Source of the DNA: Nonomuraea africana
GTDB lineage: Bacteria; Actinomycetota; Actinomycetes; Streptosporangiales; Streptosporangiaceae
NCBI RefSeq assembly: GCF_014873535.1
Contig: NZ_JADBEF010000001.1
Location: forward strand, 3,472,001-3,536,000
Direction of reading: 5' to 3'
DNA length: 64,000 bases
The stretch's first letter is position 1, and every line of letters begins with the position of its first letter. Positions 43,087 to 52,723 of this stretch are shown piece after piece. The notes under the pieces were generated by a model, which worked only from the letters and a program-made list of their open reading frames with translations, ran no database searches and was not told where the DNA came from. Both the position numbers and the translations under genes were made by a program.

Positions 43087-44667
43087 TCATGATCGTATCA
43101 GGATGGACACTCTCTGGTCGCATTCCGCCAGATGTAGGGAGGCGAGAACGGCCGCGCGGACCACCGCGCGGGGGCTGTAGAGGTCTTTGTCATGCCACAG
43201 CGCGGGCTGCCGGTCGAGGTCGGCCTCGCGAAGGAACCGGTAGCCCGCGGCCGCTGCCTCCACCAGGCGAGGGTCGTCGCTCGCCCTGGTCAGCAAGAGG
43301 GTCTGCAGCGCGTAGGCGCTCTCCTCAGGCGTGCCCTCCCACCTGCCCCACGAGCCGTCGGGCCGCTGGGTGTCCAGCACCCACGCGACCGCCCTCCGCA
43401 CGGCGCGCGCGCTCTCCTGCCCGCCGTACTCGTCGAGTGCGAGCGCGCAGCTCACGGTCGCGTAGTACGGCGAGGCGTGCCAGCGGTCCTCCCACCCCCC
43501 GTCGGCCCGCTGCCCGCCCGCCAGCCAGCCGGCCAGGCGCGCCATCACGGGACGGTAGCGATCGCCCGCGTCAGGGCGGCACGCCACGTACCTGCCCAGG
43601 GCGTCCAGCACGTGCGCGTTGACGCTCGGCGAATGGCCGTCCTCGCCCTGCCAGGTGCAGAAGTGGGTGCCCAGGTCGAAGGCGAGCAGGCTGCTGGGCT
43701 CGTGCGGGGCGCCCAGCAGGGCGAGCGCGTGGAGGGCGACCGAGGTGGTGTCGGCGTCGGCGGGCAGTCCCGCGCCCGCGGGAGTCCCGGCGGGTCCGAT
43801 GGCCGCGCGCAGGTCGGCGATCATCTCGGGCGGCACGTCCAGCTCGATGCCCGCCCTCGCCAGCCAGCTCAGCACCCAGCCGCGCTCGAACACCGTGATC
43901 GGCAGCCCCACGGGCACCGGGCCGCCGTGCCGCCTGACCACCGCCTCCAGATGCAGCCTGGCCGCGGCCGCCCCGACCGTCCCCTCTCCCGTGCCGCCCT
44001 CCGCGGGTGCCGCGTGGATCGGGCCGTCCTGGATCGCGGCGAGCCAGGCGGCGGTCGCGGCCGGCGAGGCGCCGACGGTGCCGATCGGGGTCGGGCGGAC
44101 GGCATGCGCGCCCCTGACCGCCATGCCGGCGGTCTCCAGGGCGTGCAGCAGCTTCTCGGGCAGGTCGGCGCCGGAGGCGACCCATCCCCGCACCGCCTCC
44201 AGCCTGGTGTGGTCCATCCCCCGCGGCAGCGGCAGCGGTGTGCCCACGCCCGAGAGGTGCTCGTTGATCAGCGAGACGAGGAAGGGGACGATGAGCTCGA
44301 CCGCCGGCATGTCGGGCAGCGCGTCGCCCGCGCCGAGCCGTACGGGGAGGATCTCCAGGCCGCGCCGAACTGCGGCGGAGAGGTCCGCGCGAGAGCCTTC
44401 GGGCGCGCTGGAGGCGCGGCGGCGCTCGGAAAGCAGCGCCTCGACGGCGCTGAGCGTGGGCACCAGGTCGTAGCCGTCGGGCGGGCCCCAGGTGCCCTCG
44501 GGCCGCTGGGTGCGCAGCAGGTACCTCACGCGCTCGGCGTGGCCGGTCAGCCACGGGGCCAGCGTGACGAGGCGGCCCGTCTCGTAGACCGAGGCGGTCA
44601 CCTGCCCCCACGGCCTGGCCATCAGCCCGTCGACCAGCTCGCGTGCCGCCCAGGCGATGTCGCTCAC
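43087..44667 (-). CDS. Class II terpene cyclase-like protein (DxDT variant)
   Basis: This 526-residue alpha-barrel protein has the N-terminal YETGRLVTLAPW (28-39) typical of class II diterpene cyclases, QW-type repeats (GTWGPPDGYD, GGWEDRWHAS, GSWGRWEGT), and an acid motif DADTT at 304-308 where such enzymes normally have DxDD. Class II cyclases protonate an intact prenyl diphosphate. The middle Asp (306), the general acid, is kept, while the last Asp is Thr. GTG start overlaps the class I gene stop (GTGA), so the two cyclases are coupled. Product not predictable. Confidence 0.85.
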   Translation of the reverse strand: MSDIAWAARELVDGLMARPWGQVTASVYETGRLVTLAPWLTGHAERVRYLLRTQRPEGTWGPPDGYDLVPTLSAVEALLSERRRASSAPEGSRADLSAAVRRGLEILPVRLGAGDALPDMPAVELIVPFLVSLINEHLSGVGTPLPLPRGMDHTRLEAVRGWVASGADLPEKLLHALETAGMAVRGAHAVRPTPIGTVGASPAATAAWLAAIQDGPIHAAPAEGGTGEGTVGAAAARLHLEAVVRRHGGPVPVGLPITVFERGWVLSWLARAGIELDVPPEMIADLRAAIGPAGTPAGAGLPADADTTSVALHALALLGAPHEPSSLLAFDLGTHFCTWQGEDGHSPSVNAHVLDALGRYVACRPDAGDRYRPVMARLAGWLAGGQRADGGWEDRWHASPYYATVSCALALDEYGGQESARAVRRAVAWVLDTQRPDGSWGRWEGTPEESAYALQTLLLTRASDDPRLVEAAAAGYRFLREADLDRQPALWHDKDLYSPRAVVRAAVLASLHLAECDQRVSILIRS

Positions 44668-45530
44668 AGCTCTCCCCAGAAGTCCGCGATGCCGTAGAAG
44701 CCGGTGTTGAAGCCGATCTGCCGTTCGAGGTAGAGGGCGGTGCGCGGCGAGCCGTCCCTGACCGCCTCGATCTGCGTGTTCGCGCTGCGGACCAGCGCCG
44801 CCATCCGCTCGTCCACCTCGTCGCGGCCGACGCCGAGCATGAGCACGTTGAGCTCGCCCCAGCTGACGTCCCTGCGATAGGTCGCCAGGTCGTTGAGCAG
44901 GCGCAGGTAGCGCTGCACCTCGGCGCTGACCGTGGTGCGCAGCTCGTCGAGGCGGGCCAGGGTCCACGAGTCACCGGTGTAGATCCAGTGCGAGACGTTG
45001 ACGAACGTGGAACCTGTGCTGTCGGCGTTGGCGAGGTACGCGCCGTAGCCGGGCCGTTCACCGCCCTCGTGCCAGCGCCACTCCCGCGCCATGGCCTCCA
45101 GCATCAGGCGCAGCTGGTCGTGCCAGACGGCCGCGAGGCCGGCGAAGTGCGGCGCGGTGGCGAGCTCGTCGCGCAGGTCGGCCAGGAAGCGGGTGATCGG
45201 GCTGCCGGGCACCGCGCCGTCGGCCACCTCCAGGCAGTCGCGCACCAGCTCGTCCACCTCCCGCCTGGAGCCTGCGACCAGATCGAAGAGCCGGTCGACG
45301 CCGGTCACGAACAGCGACGCCCTGTTGACCGCCTTGAGCAGGTCCGCGTCCGCCCATGGCGAGCCGAACGCCCCGACCAGCGTCAGGGAGGAGAAGAACG
45401 CGGCGTCGAACGGGCTGGCGGGAAACAGCTCGCCGTACAGCTCGGCGCAGCGGCGCAGGTCGCGCGCGCACACGGCGGCCACGCCGCAGATCCGGCCCAG
45501 CTCGGCGGATCCTGACAGCTCGGCGCTCAC
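44664..45530 (-). CDS. Class I terpene synthase-like protein (degenerate D-rich motif)
   Basis: This 288-residue all-helical protein has an intact NSE/DTE metal motif NDLATYRRD (213-221; N, D, T217, R220, D221). The aspartate-rich motif reads VDRLFD (78-83), lacking the first Asp of DDxxD. Class I synthases ionise a prenyl diphosphate with three Mg ions; the altered first motif suggests changed metal binding. GTG start overlaps the P450 stop (GTGA). Together with the class II partner this looks like a two-step diterpene or drimane-type route. Confidence 0.82.
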   Translation of the reverse strand: MSAELSGSAELGRICGVAAVCARDLRRCAELYGELFPASPFDAAFFSSLTLVGAFGSPWADADLLKAVNRASLFVTGVDRLFDLVAGSRREVDELVRDCLEVADGAVPGSPITRFLADLRDELATAPHFAGLAAVWHDQLRLMLEAMAREWRWHEGGERPGYGAYLANADSTGSTFVNVSHWIYTGDSWTLARLDELRTTVSAEVQRYLRLLNDLATYRRDVSWGELNVLMLGVGRDEVDERMAALVRSANTQIEAVRDGSPRTALYLERQIGFNTGFYGIADFWGEL

Positions 45531-46831
45531 CGGGCGACCAGCGTGAGGTCGACCCGCTGCCTGGTGCGCAGTGAGAACGAGGGCAGCGCGGTGACGGGGA
45601 GCCTGGTGTGGAGCACGGGCCGGTAGCGGCTGAGGATGCCGGCGAGCAGCAGCTGCGCCTCGATCATGAACAGGTGCTGGCCGACGCACTGGTGCGGCCC
45701 TCCGCCGAAGGGGAAGTAGGCGAAGCGATGCCGCCTGGTCTGCCCCTCGAAGCGAGAGGGGTCGAACTCCAGCGGCCGCTCCCAGAACTCGGGCAGCCGG
45801 TGCGTGAGATAGGGGCTGATGATCACCGTGGATCCGGCGGTCACGGTGACGCCGCCGACCGTCTCGTCACTCACGGTACGGCGGGGCAGGATCCAGCCCA
45901 CCGGATACAGCCGCAGCAGCTCCGACAGGAAGCTCTTCAGCCGCACCAGCCCCGCCAGGTGCTCGGCGCGGACGGGGCCCTTCCCCACCACGCGGTCGAT
46001 CTCCTCGAACACCGCGCCGGCGAGCTCCGGATGGGCTTCGAGCGTCGGCCACACCCAGGTGAGCGCGGTGGCGGTGGTCTCGGTGGCGGCGCCGTGCATG
46101 CTGACCACGTTGTCGCGGATCTTGCCGTCGTCGTCCCACGCCTTGACCAGCGCGCCGACCACGTCGTCCGCGCCCTGAAGGCGGGCGCGGGCCTCGCGGA
46201 CCCTCGGGTAGACGACCTCGTTGATCGCCGCCACCGAGCGGCGGAAGGCCCGGTCGCCGGGCAGCGGGACGCTCTCGGGCACGAACGGCAGCGCCAGGCG
46301 CAGGGCCTTGGAGGTGACGGCGGTGTCGTAGGCGGGCAGGAGCCTGGCGATGTCCTCGGCGGAGATCTGGTCGCCGAAGAACAGCCGGATGATCGTCGGG
46401 TGCACGATCGCCGACATCTTCTCGACCGCGTCGAACCGCTCCCCCGGCCTGACCGTCGCCTCGATCCGCTCGGCGATGATCTCGGCCATCCGGCCCGCCA
46501 GCGACTCCACCCGCCTGGCGGTGAACAGCGGCAGCAGCACCTTCCTGCTCTCCCGCCAGGCCTCGCCGTCGGCCAGGATCCCGTCGCCGAAGAGCGGAAT
46601 CATCGGATCCCAGAACATACCCTCACGTAGGTAGTTCGGCTGGCTGGTGCGCAGGACGTGCTGGACGTGGTCGGGATGGGTGGCGAGAAAGGGACGGAAG
46701 GGGCCGAGATTGAGTCTGACCAGCTCACCGCCGGCTGCGGATCCGGCCTGTTCGAGCGCCTTGACCGGGTCGCGGAGGTGTCTGGCGAGCGCGAGGTAGA
46801 AGGGCAGCGTACGGACCCGGGCGGTCGACAT
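45527..46831 (-). CDS. Cytochrome P450 of the terpene cluster
   Basis: This 434-residue P450 has all family motifs: I-helix GAATETT (about 251-257), ExxR in SELLRLYP (E-L-L-R, about 298-303), a PERF-like PSRFEG, and the heme loop FPFGGGPHQCVGQHL with axial Cys. It is expected to oxidise the cyclised hydrocarbon; ferredoxin partners are not encoded nearby. ATG with AGTAGGAG upstream. It is the first gene of the terpene operon and is divergent from the prenyl synthase across an AT-rich 154-bp region. Confidence 0.94.
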   Translation of the reverse strand: MSTARVRTLPFYLALARHLRDPVKALEQAGSAAGGELVRLNLGPFRPFLATHPDHVQHVLRTSQPNYLREGMFWDPMIPLFGDGILADGEAWRESRKVLLPLFTARRVESLAGRMAEIIAERIEATVRPGERFDAVEKMSAIVHPTIIRLFFGDQISAEDIARLLPAYDTAVTSKALRLALPFVPESVPLPGDRAFRRSVAAINEVVYPRVREARARLQGADDVVGALVKAWDDDGKIRDNVVSMHGAATETTATALTWVWPTLEAHPELAGAVFEEIDRVVGKGPVRAEHLAGLVRLKSFLSELLRLYPVGWILPRRTVSDETVGGVTVTAGSTVIISPYLTHRLPEFWERPLEFDPSRFEGQTRRHRFAYFPFGGGPHQCVGQHLFMIEAQLLLAGILSRYRPVLHTRLPVTALPSFSLRTRQRVDLTLVAR

Positions 46832-46985
46832 TTACTCCTACTTCACAAACTTCATTATTACTCGCGTGGAGTATCACATGATCGCCCGTTACTGATCAAG
46901 GTTAGGGATTGGTGGTAATTTATGACATCTTGCCGGTTCATCGCCGGATCGACGGCTGACCGTGCGCGGACGCATCGGAGGATCG

Positions 46986-48128
46986 GTGGCTGACCTCGGC
47001 ATTCCAGCCGACGCGCTGGCCCGGTGCCGCGAGCTGTTCGAGCCCGCGATGCGCGCCGCGGTGGCGGACCTGCACCCCTGGGGCCGGCGGATGGCCGCCT
47101 TCACGCTCGGCTGGTCGGACATCGACGGCACGCCGGTCGAGGCCGACACCGGCAAGGGGCTGCGGCCCGTCCTCGCGATGCTGTGCGCCGAGGCCGCCGG
47201 CGCCCCGCTCGAGTCGGCCGTCCCCGGCGCGGTCGCGGTGGAGCTGGTGCACGCCTTCTCCCTGGTGCACGACGACATCATCGACAGCGACGAGCGGCGC
47301 AGGCACCGGCCGGCGGTGTGGAAGGCCTACGGGGTCGGCCCCGCCGTCCTGGCCGGTGACGCGCTGCTGGCCCTGGCCATCAGATCCGCCGCCAGCGGCC
47401 CCCACGCCGCCGCGGCCGCCGGGATCCTGTCGTCGGCACTGGTGGAGCTGGTGCACGGCCAGACCGAGGACATGGCCTTCGAGGAGCGGCCGTGGACGGG
47501 ACCCGACGCGGTGACGGTGGCCGAGTACCTCTCGATGGCGGGCGACAAGACCGGCTCCCTGCTCGGCTGCGCCGCTGCTCTGGGCGTGACGTTCGCGGGG
47601 GCGCCGGGCGAGCTGGCCACCCGGATGTACGGTATGGGGCGCGACCTGGGCCTGGCCTTCCAGATGGTGGACGACGTGCTCGGCATCTGGGGCGACCCTT
47701 CACGCACCGGCAAGCCGATCTTCGGCGACCTCCGGCAGCGCAAGAAGACCCTCCCCGTTCTGGCCGCCCTCACCACCAGCGTCTCGGACTCCCCATCCTT
47801 GACACGCTCGCCGGGCGCCTCGCCCCCTTCGCGCGCTTCGGGTTCGCCCGACTCCACGATCGGATTCTCTGGCGGGTTCTCTGGCGCTCCGAGCTCGGCG
47901 CGGTCGTCCGCGAGTCGGGAGCTGGCGAAGCTTCTCGCGTCGGGTGCGGACGACGAGGACTCCGTACGGCTGGCCGCCGACCTCATCGAGAAGGCGGGCG
48001 GCCGCGCCCGCGCCCTGTCGATGGCCGCCGACCACGCCTCCCGAGCCCTCGAAACGCTCGACGCCACCTTCCCCGCGGCCCACGACCTCCGCTCACTGGC
48101 CATCTCCCTCCTGAACCGCACCCACTGA
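46986..48128 (+). CDS. Polyprenyl (probably geranylgeranyl) diphosphate synthase
   Basis: This 380-residue prenyl synthase has FARM DDIID (96-100), GKGLRP, and SARM DDVLGIWGD (229-237), as in actinobacterial GGPP synthases. Residues about 264-310 are a Ser/Pro/Gly-rich insert not expected in the family; the normal helix resumes at RELAKLLASG. GTG 46986 follows GGAGG at a short 4-nt distance; GTG 46962 is an alternative. It supplies the C20 (or similar) precursor to the divergent cyclases. Confidence 0.9.
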   Translation: MADLGIPADALARCRELFEPAMRAAVADLHPWGRRMAAFTLGWSDIDGTPVEADTGKGLRPVLAMLCAEAAGAPLESAVPGAVAVELVHAFSLVHDDIIDSDERRRHRPAVWKAYGVGPAVLAGDALLALAIRSAASGPHAAAAAGILSSALVELVHGQTEDMAFEERPWTGPDAVTVAEYLSMAGDKTGSLLGCAAALGVTFAGAPGELATRMYGMGRDLGLAFQMVDDVLGIWGDPSRTGKPIFGDLRQRKKTLPVLAALTTSVSDSPSLTRSPGASPPSRASGSPDSTIGFSGGFSGAPSSARSSASRELAKLLASGADDEDSVRLAADLIEKAGGRARALSMAADHASRALETLDATFPAAHDLRSLAISLLNRTH

Positions 48129-48178
48129 CCCGCCACCTTCACTCGCCGTAGCGGCCCGATGATCTCCGGGCACAGCTC

Positions 48179-50014
<1,836 letters not shown>

Positions 50015-50119
50015 CGGGCCATGCTAGGAGAGGCGGCCGACGAAATCCGCCGGCGCGTAACACCTGGCGCTCCATCCCGATGACCCACTCGGACCCCATG
50101 ACCGCTCAGGAGGTGATCC

Positions 50120-50845
50120 GTGCTGGACCGATACCGCCTTCTCGCCAGGGTCGGCAGGGGCGGGATGGGGGTCGTGTGGCGCGCCCACGACTCGCTGCTC
50201 AGGCGTGACGTCGCGATCAAGGTGCTGGTCTCGGGCAACGACAGGGCCGTCCTGCGCGAGGCGCGCGCGGCGGCGCGGCTCACCCATCCGAGCATCGTGA
50301 CCGTGTACGACGTGGCGCCGAGCGGCGACAATCTCTGGATCGTCATGGAGCTCGTGCACGAGTCTGTGACGCTCTCGGAGATGGTCAGCAGGCTCGGTCC
50401 GCTGCCCGCGCCGGTCGTCACGAGGATCGCCCGGAGCCTGCTGTCGGCCCTCTCGCACGCGCACGACAAGGGCGTGCTGCACCGCGACGTCAATCCGCAC
50501 AACGTGCTGCTGGCCTCCGACCGGGTGGTGCTGATCGACTTCGGCATCGCAGCGCCGGTGGGGCGGGCCTCCTCGGCGGTGGCGGGCACGCCGGGCTACA
50601 TCGCGCCCGAACGCTACGGCGGCGGGCCGCACACCGCCGCGGCCGATCTGTGGTCGCTCGGGGCCACGCTGTACACCGCGATGGAGAGCCGTCCGCCGTG
50701 CGTCGCGCCCGATCCGACCGCGGATCCGGGCCCTTCGGGGCTGCTGGGCCGGGTGGTGGGCGGGCTGCTCACCGACGATCCCTACTCCAGGCTGTCGGCG
50801 AGGGCCGCGCTGTCGGCGCTGGCCTCGGCCAAGGACCCGGTCTAG
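50120..50845 (+). CDS. Small cytoplasmic Ser/Thr protein kinase
   Basis: This 241-residue kinase has a glycine loop GRGGMGVVW (12-20), VAIK lysine, DFG (IDFGIAAPVG) and an activation/APE-like region GTPGYIAPE. The catalytic loop reads HRDVNPHN, with Asn where bacterial kinases have Lys (HRDxKPxN). No transmembrane segment or PASTA/other sensor follows, so it is a cytoplasmic minimal kinase. GTG start with a perfect AGGAGGTGATCC site. It converges with the HxlR gene, the stops overlapping by 3 nt. Confidence 0.92.
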   Translation: MLDRYRLLARVGRGGMGVVWRAHDSLLRRDVAIKVLVSGNDRAVLREARAAARLTHPSIVTVYDVAPSGDNLWIVMELVHESVTLSEMVSRLGPLPAPVVTRIARSLLSALSHAHDKGVLHRDVNPHNVLLASDRVVLIDFGIAAPVGRASSAVAGTPGYIAPERYGGGPHTAAADLWSLGATLYTAMESRPPCVAPDPTADPGPSGLLGRVVGGLLTDDPYSRLSARAALSALASAKDPV

Positions 50846-51189
50846 AGGGCCGCGTCGTAGGCCTCCCGCGCCCTGGCGACCTCGCCGAGGTGGGTCTCGG
50901 ACCACTCGACGAGCGTCTGGAAGACCGGCAGCAGGGTGCGGGCCAGCGGGGTCATCTCGTAGTCCACCCTGGGCGGCACCTCGGCGTGGTAGGTGCGGAC
51001 GACGAGGCCGTCGCGCTCCATCTGGCGCAGCCGCTGGGCCAGCACCTTGGGGGTGATCGCCGGGACCAGCCGCTGCAGCTCGGTGAACCGGGTCCGCCCG
51101 TGGTGGCCGAGGGTCCAGAGCACCTGCGTCGTCCACTTGGCGAACACCAGCTCGGCCACCGGCGTCACCGGGCAGGGATCGAAGGTCAT
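50842..51189 (-). CDS. HxlR family transcriptional regulator
   Basis: This 115-residue winged-helix protein (PVTPVAELVFAKWTTQVLWTLGHHGRTRFTEL, then ITPKVLAQRLRQMERDGLV) has the HxlR layout, with a Cys at position 6. ATG at 51189 follows AAGGAG. It is divergent from the DUF5519 gene, with a 19-bp palindrome between, and so is probably its repressor. Its stop overlaps that of the Ser/Thr kinase. Confidence 0.92.
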   Translation of the reverse strand: MTFDPCPVTPVAELVFAKWTTQVLWTLGHHGRTRFTELQRLVPAITPKVLAQRLRQMERDGLVVRTYHAEVPPRVDYEMTPLARTLLPVFQTLVEWSETHLGEVARAREAYDAAL

Positions 51190-51207
51190 TACTATCTCCT
51201 TGGTAAC

Positions 51208-51226
51208 TACTATCCTCAGGATAGTA
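51208..51226. promoter_or_regulatory. HxlR-type operator between divergent genes
   Basis: TACTATCCT (51208-51216), centre C, AGGATAGTA (51218-51226): perfect 9-bp arms. A partial copy (TTACTATC) lies at 51189-51196, so two dimers may bind. Confidence 0.8.
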
Positions 51227-51237
51227 TCGTGGAAGAC

Positions 51238-51729
51238 ATGATCACAGACACCCGGAGACGGGGACCCCGTCCCGCCACCCGGCCGACGACGCCGCACCAG
51301 CAGCTCGACCAGACCGCGCCCGCGCGGCTGCAGGAGGAGCTGTGGCTCAGGATGGCCGCCCTGCCCGGCGTCCGCACCGGCCGCAGCGGCATCTCGCTGC
51401 CCGACACCCGCGCCCTCCACCTGACCGCCGCGTCCGGGCCCGCGGACGCGTACCTCATCGGCGCCGAGTTCGCCCACCTGCACGGCGCGCGCGACGGCAG
51501 CCTGCACCTGTCGCTGCCCGAGGCCGGCGTCCGGCAGGCGATCGAGCGCGGCTGGGCCGAGCCGCACCCCGCCGTGGCCATGGGCCTGGTCCCGCCCACG
51601 ATCGTCATGGTGTACGGCCCGCGCGACGACGAGGAGCTGGAGGTCGTCTGGGGCCTCGTCCAGGACTCCCACGCCTTCGCCACGGGATCGCTCAGAAGCG
51701 GTAGCGGAGGATCCGGCCCACGTCCCTGA
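51238..51729 (+). CDS. DUF5519/luciferase-like domain protein
   Basis: This 163-residue protein has the small alpha+beta domain annotated as luciferase domain/DUF5519 (EELWLRMAALPGVRTGRSGI, then AEFAHLHGARDGSLHLSLPE and VYGPRDDEELEVVWGLV). Its biochemical function is unknown; it occurs near HxlR regulators and stress genes. The ATG at 51238 has no obvious ribosome site; GTG at 51229 is in frame. It is under a palindromic operator and converges with the methyltransferase gene, with a 38-bp overlap of 3' ends. Confidence 0.8.
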   Translation: MITDTRRRGPRPATRPTTPHQQLDQTAPARLQEELWLRMAALPGVRTGRSGISLPDTRALHLTAASGPADAYLIGAEFAHLHGARDGSLHLSLPEAGVRQAIERGWAEPHPAVAMGLVPPTIVMVYGPRDDEELEVVWGLVQDSHAFATGSLRSGSGGSGPRP

Positions 51730-52513
51730 GCCCCGGGATGCGCGCCAGCACCCACATCTGCGCCCTGCCCGCCGGCGGCATCAGCTCGATGCCAGGCATG
51801 TCGACGCTGCGCAGCGCGTCGAGGCAGACCAGCCCCTCGTGCCAGCCCTCGATCACCTTGGGGTCGTCGACGCCCCAGTGCAGGGTCGCCCCGGAGTTAC
51901 GGACCGCGGGCACCAGCTTCTGCATCCTGATGCCCAGCGACCCGTAGACGTCGAACAAGAGCTGCCCGCCGGGGAAGCGACCGGTGACGCGCTGGATGAG
52001 CCGCCGCCCCTCCTCCTCGCGCAGGTACATCGACAGCCCCTCGAAGACCGTCACGACGGGACGGTCCGCGGGCACCTGCTCCAGCCACTCCTCGCCGGTC
52101 ACCGAGGCGCCGATCTGCCGGTAGTCGCCCTCGGGGACCGGCAGGAGACGCTCGCGCAGCTCGACCACCTCGGGAAAGTCGACGTCGATCCACCGGACGG
52201 TGGCCGGCCTGGAGATCCGGTGCGCCCTGGTGTCGAGGCCGCAGGCGAGGTGCAGGACCGTCGACTCGGGCTGGTCGGCCAGGAACTCGACGACCCATTC
52301 GTCGAGCTGCCTGGCCCGCAGCGCGACCCCGGCGGCCGTCGTCGCCGTCATCCCGGTCCTGCGGAAGTCGTAGTCGATCCGCCGCATCGCCCTGACGGCC
52401 GCCTCGTCGCCCAGGGTGGGCCTGCGGGCGCGGGTGTCGAGCGCCCTGCCGTAGAGGGTGGCGAGCAGGGTCTCCTGGGCGCCGGTAAGGGTGATCTTCT
52501 GGCGGTCGCTCAT
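51692..52513 (-). CDS. LCMT/PPM1-type SAM-dependent methyltransferase
   Basis: This 273-residue class I methyltransferase of the Leu carboxyl-methyltransferase family (also annotated as putative S-adenosyl-L-methionine-dependent O-methyltransferase) has VLHLACGLDTRAHRI (about 87-101), IDVDFPEVVELRE (about 110-122) and VTVFEGLSMYL (about 151-161). Polyketide and small-molecule O-methylation is typical in actinobacteria. ATG at 52513. It overlaps the DUF5519 gene tail to tail. Confidence 0.9.
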   Translation of the reverse strand: MSDRQKITLTGAQETLLATLYGRALDTRARRPTLGDEAAVRAMRRIDYDFRRTGMTATTAAGVALRARQLDEWVVEFLADQPESTVLHLACGLDTRAHRISRPATVRWIDVDFPEVVELRERLLPVPEGDYRQIGASVTGEEWLEQVPADRPVVTVFEGLSMYLREEEGRRLIQRVTGRFPGGQLLFDVYGSLGIRMQKLVPAVRNSGATLHWGVDDPKVIEGWHEGLVCLDALRSVDMPGIELMPPAGRAQMWVLARIPGLRDVGRILRYRF

Positions 52514-52541
52514 TCTCGTGACGTTACTCCTCGAAGTGTGG

Positions 52542-52688
52542 TCACAGATGGCGACGATGCCGACCGGTTCGCTGACCCGTGCCACCGCCTCCCTGTACGG
52601 CCTGGCGCCGGGTGACGCACTGGGCTCCCACCAGGTCGTTGTTCTCGCCGGCCTCGATGCGCTCGACGACCTCCTGCCACGGATTCAT
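52542..52688 (-). CDS. Possible 48-residue small protein
   Basis: A short open frame (MNPWQEVVERIEAGENNDL...) with a plausible amphipathic helix at the start and a Gly/Arg/His-rich tail. It lies between the acyl-CoA dehydrogenase and the methyltransferase, all in the same direction. It has no recognisable family. Its tail overlaps sequence that reads smoothly in other frames too, so it may be a chance frame. Confidence 0.3.
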   Translation of the reverse strand: MNPWQEVVERIEAGENNDLVGAQCVTRRQAVQGGGGTGQRTGRHRRHL

Positions 52689-52723
52689 GGCGGGGACACT
52701 ACGCAGCGCCCCCGACAATCTTG

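Noticed and set aside
48129..48178. Terminator between prenyl synthase and recQ
   Set aside because: Only a 5-bp stem can be formed; too weak to claim.
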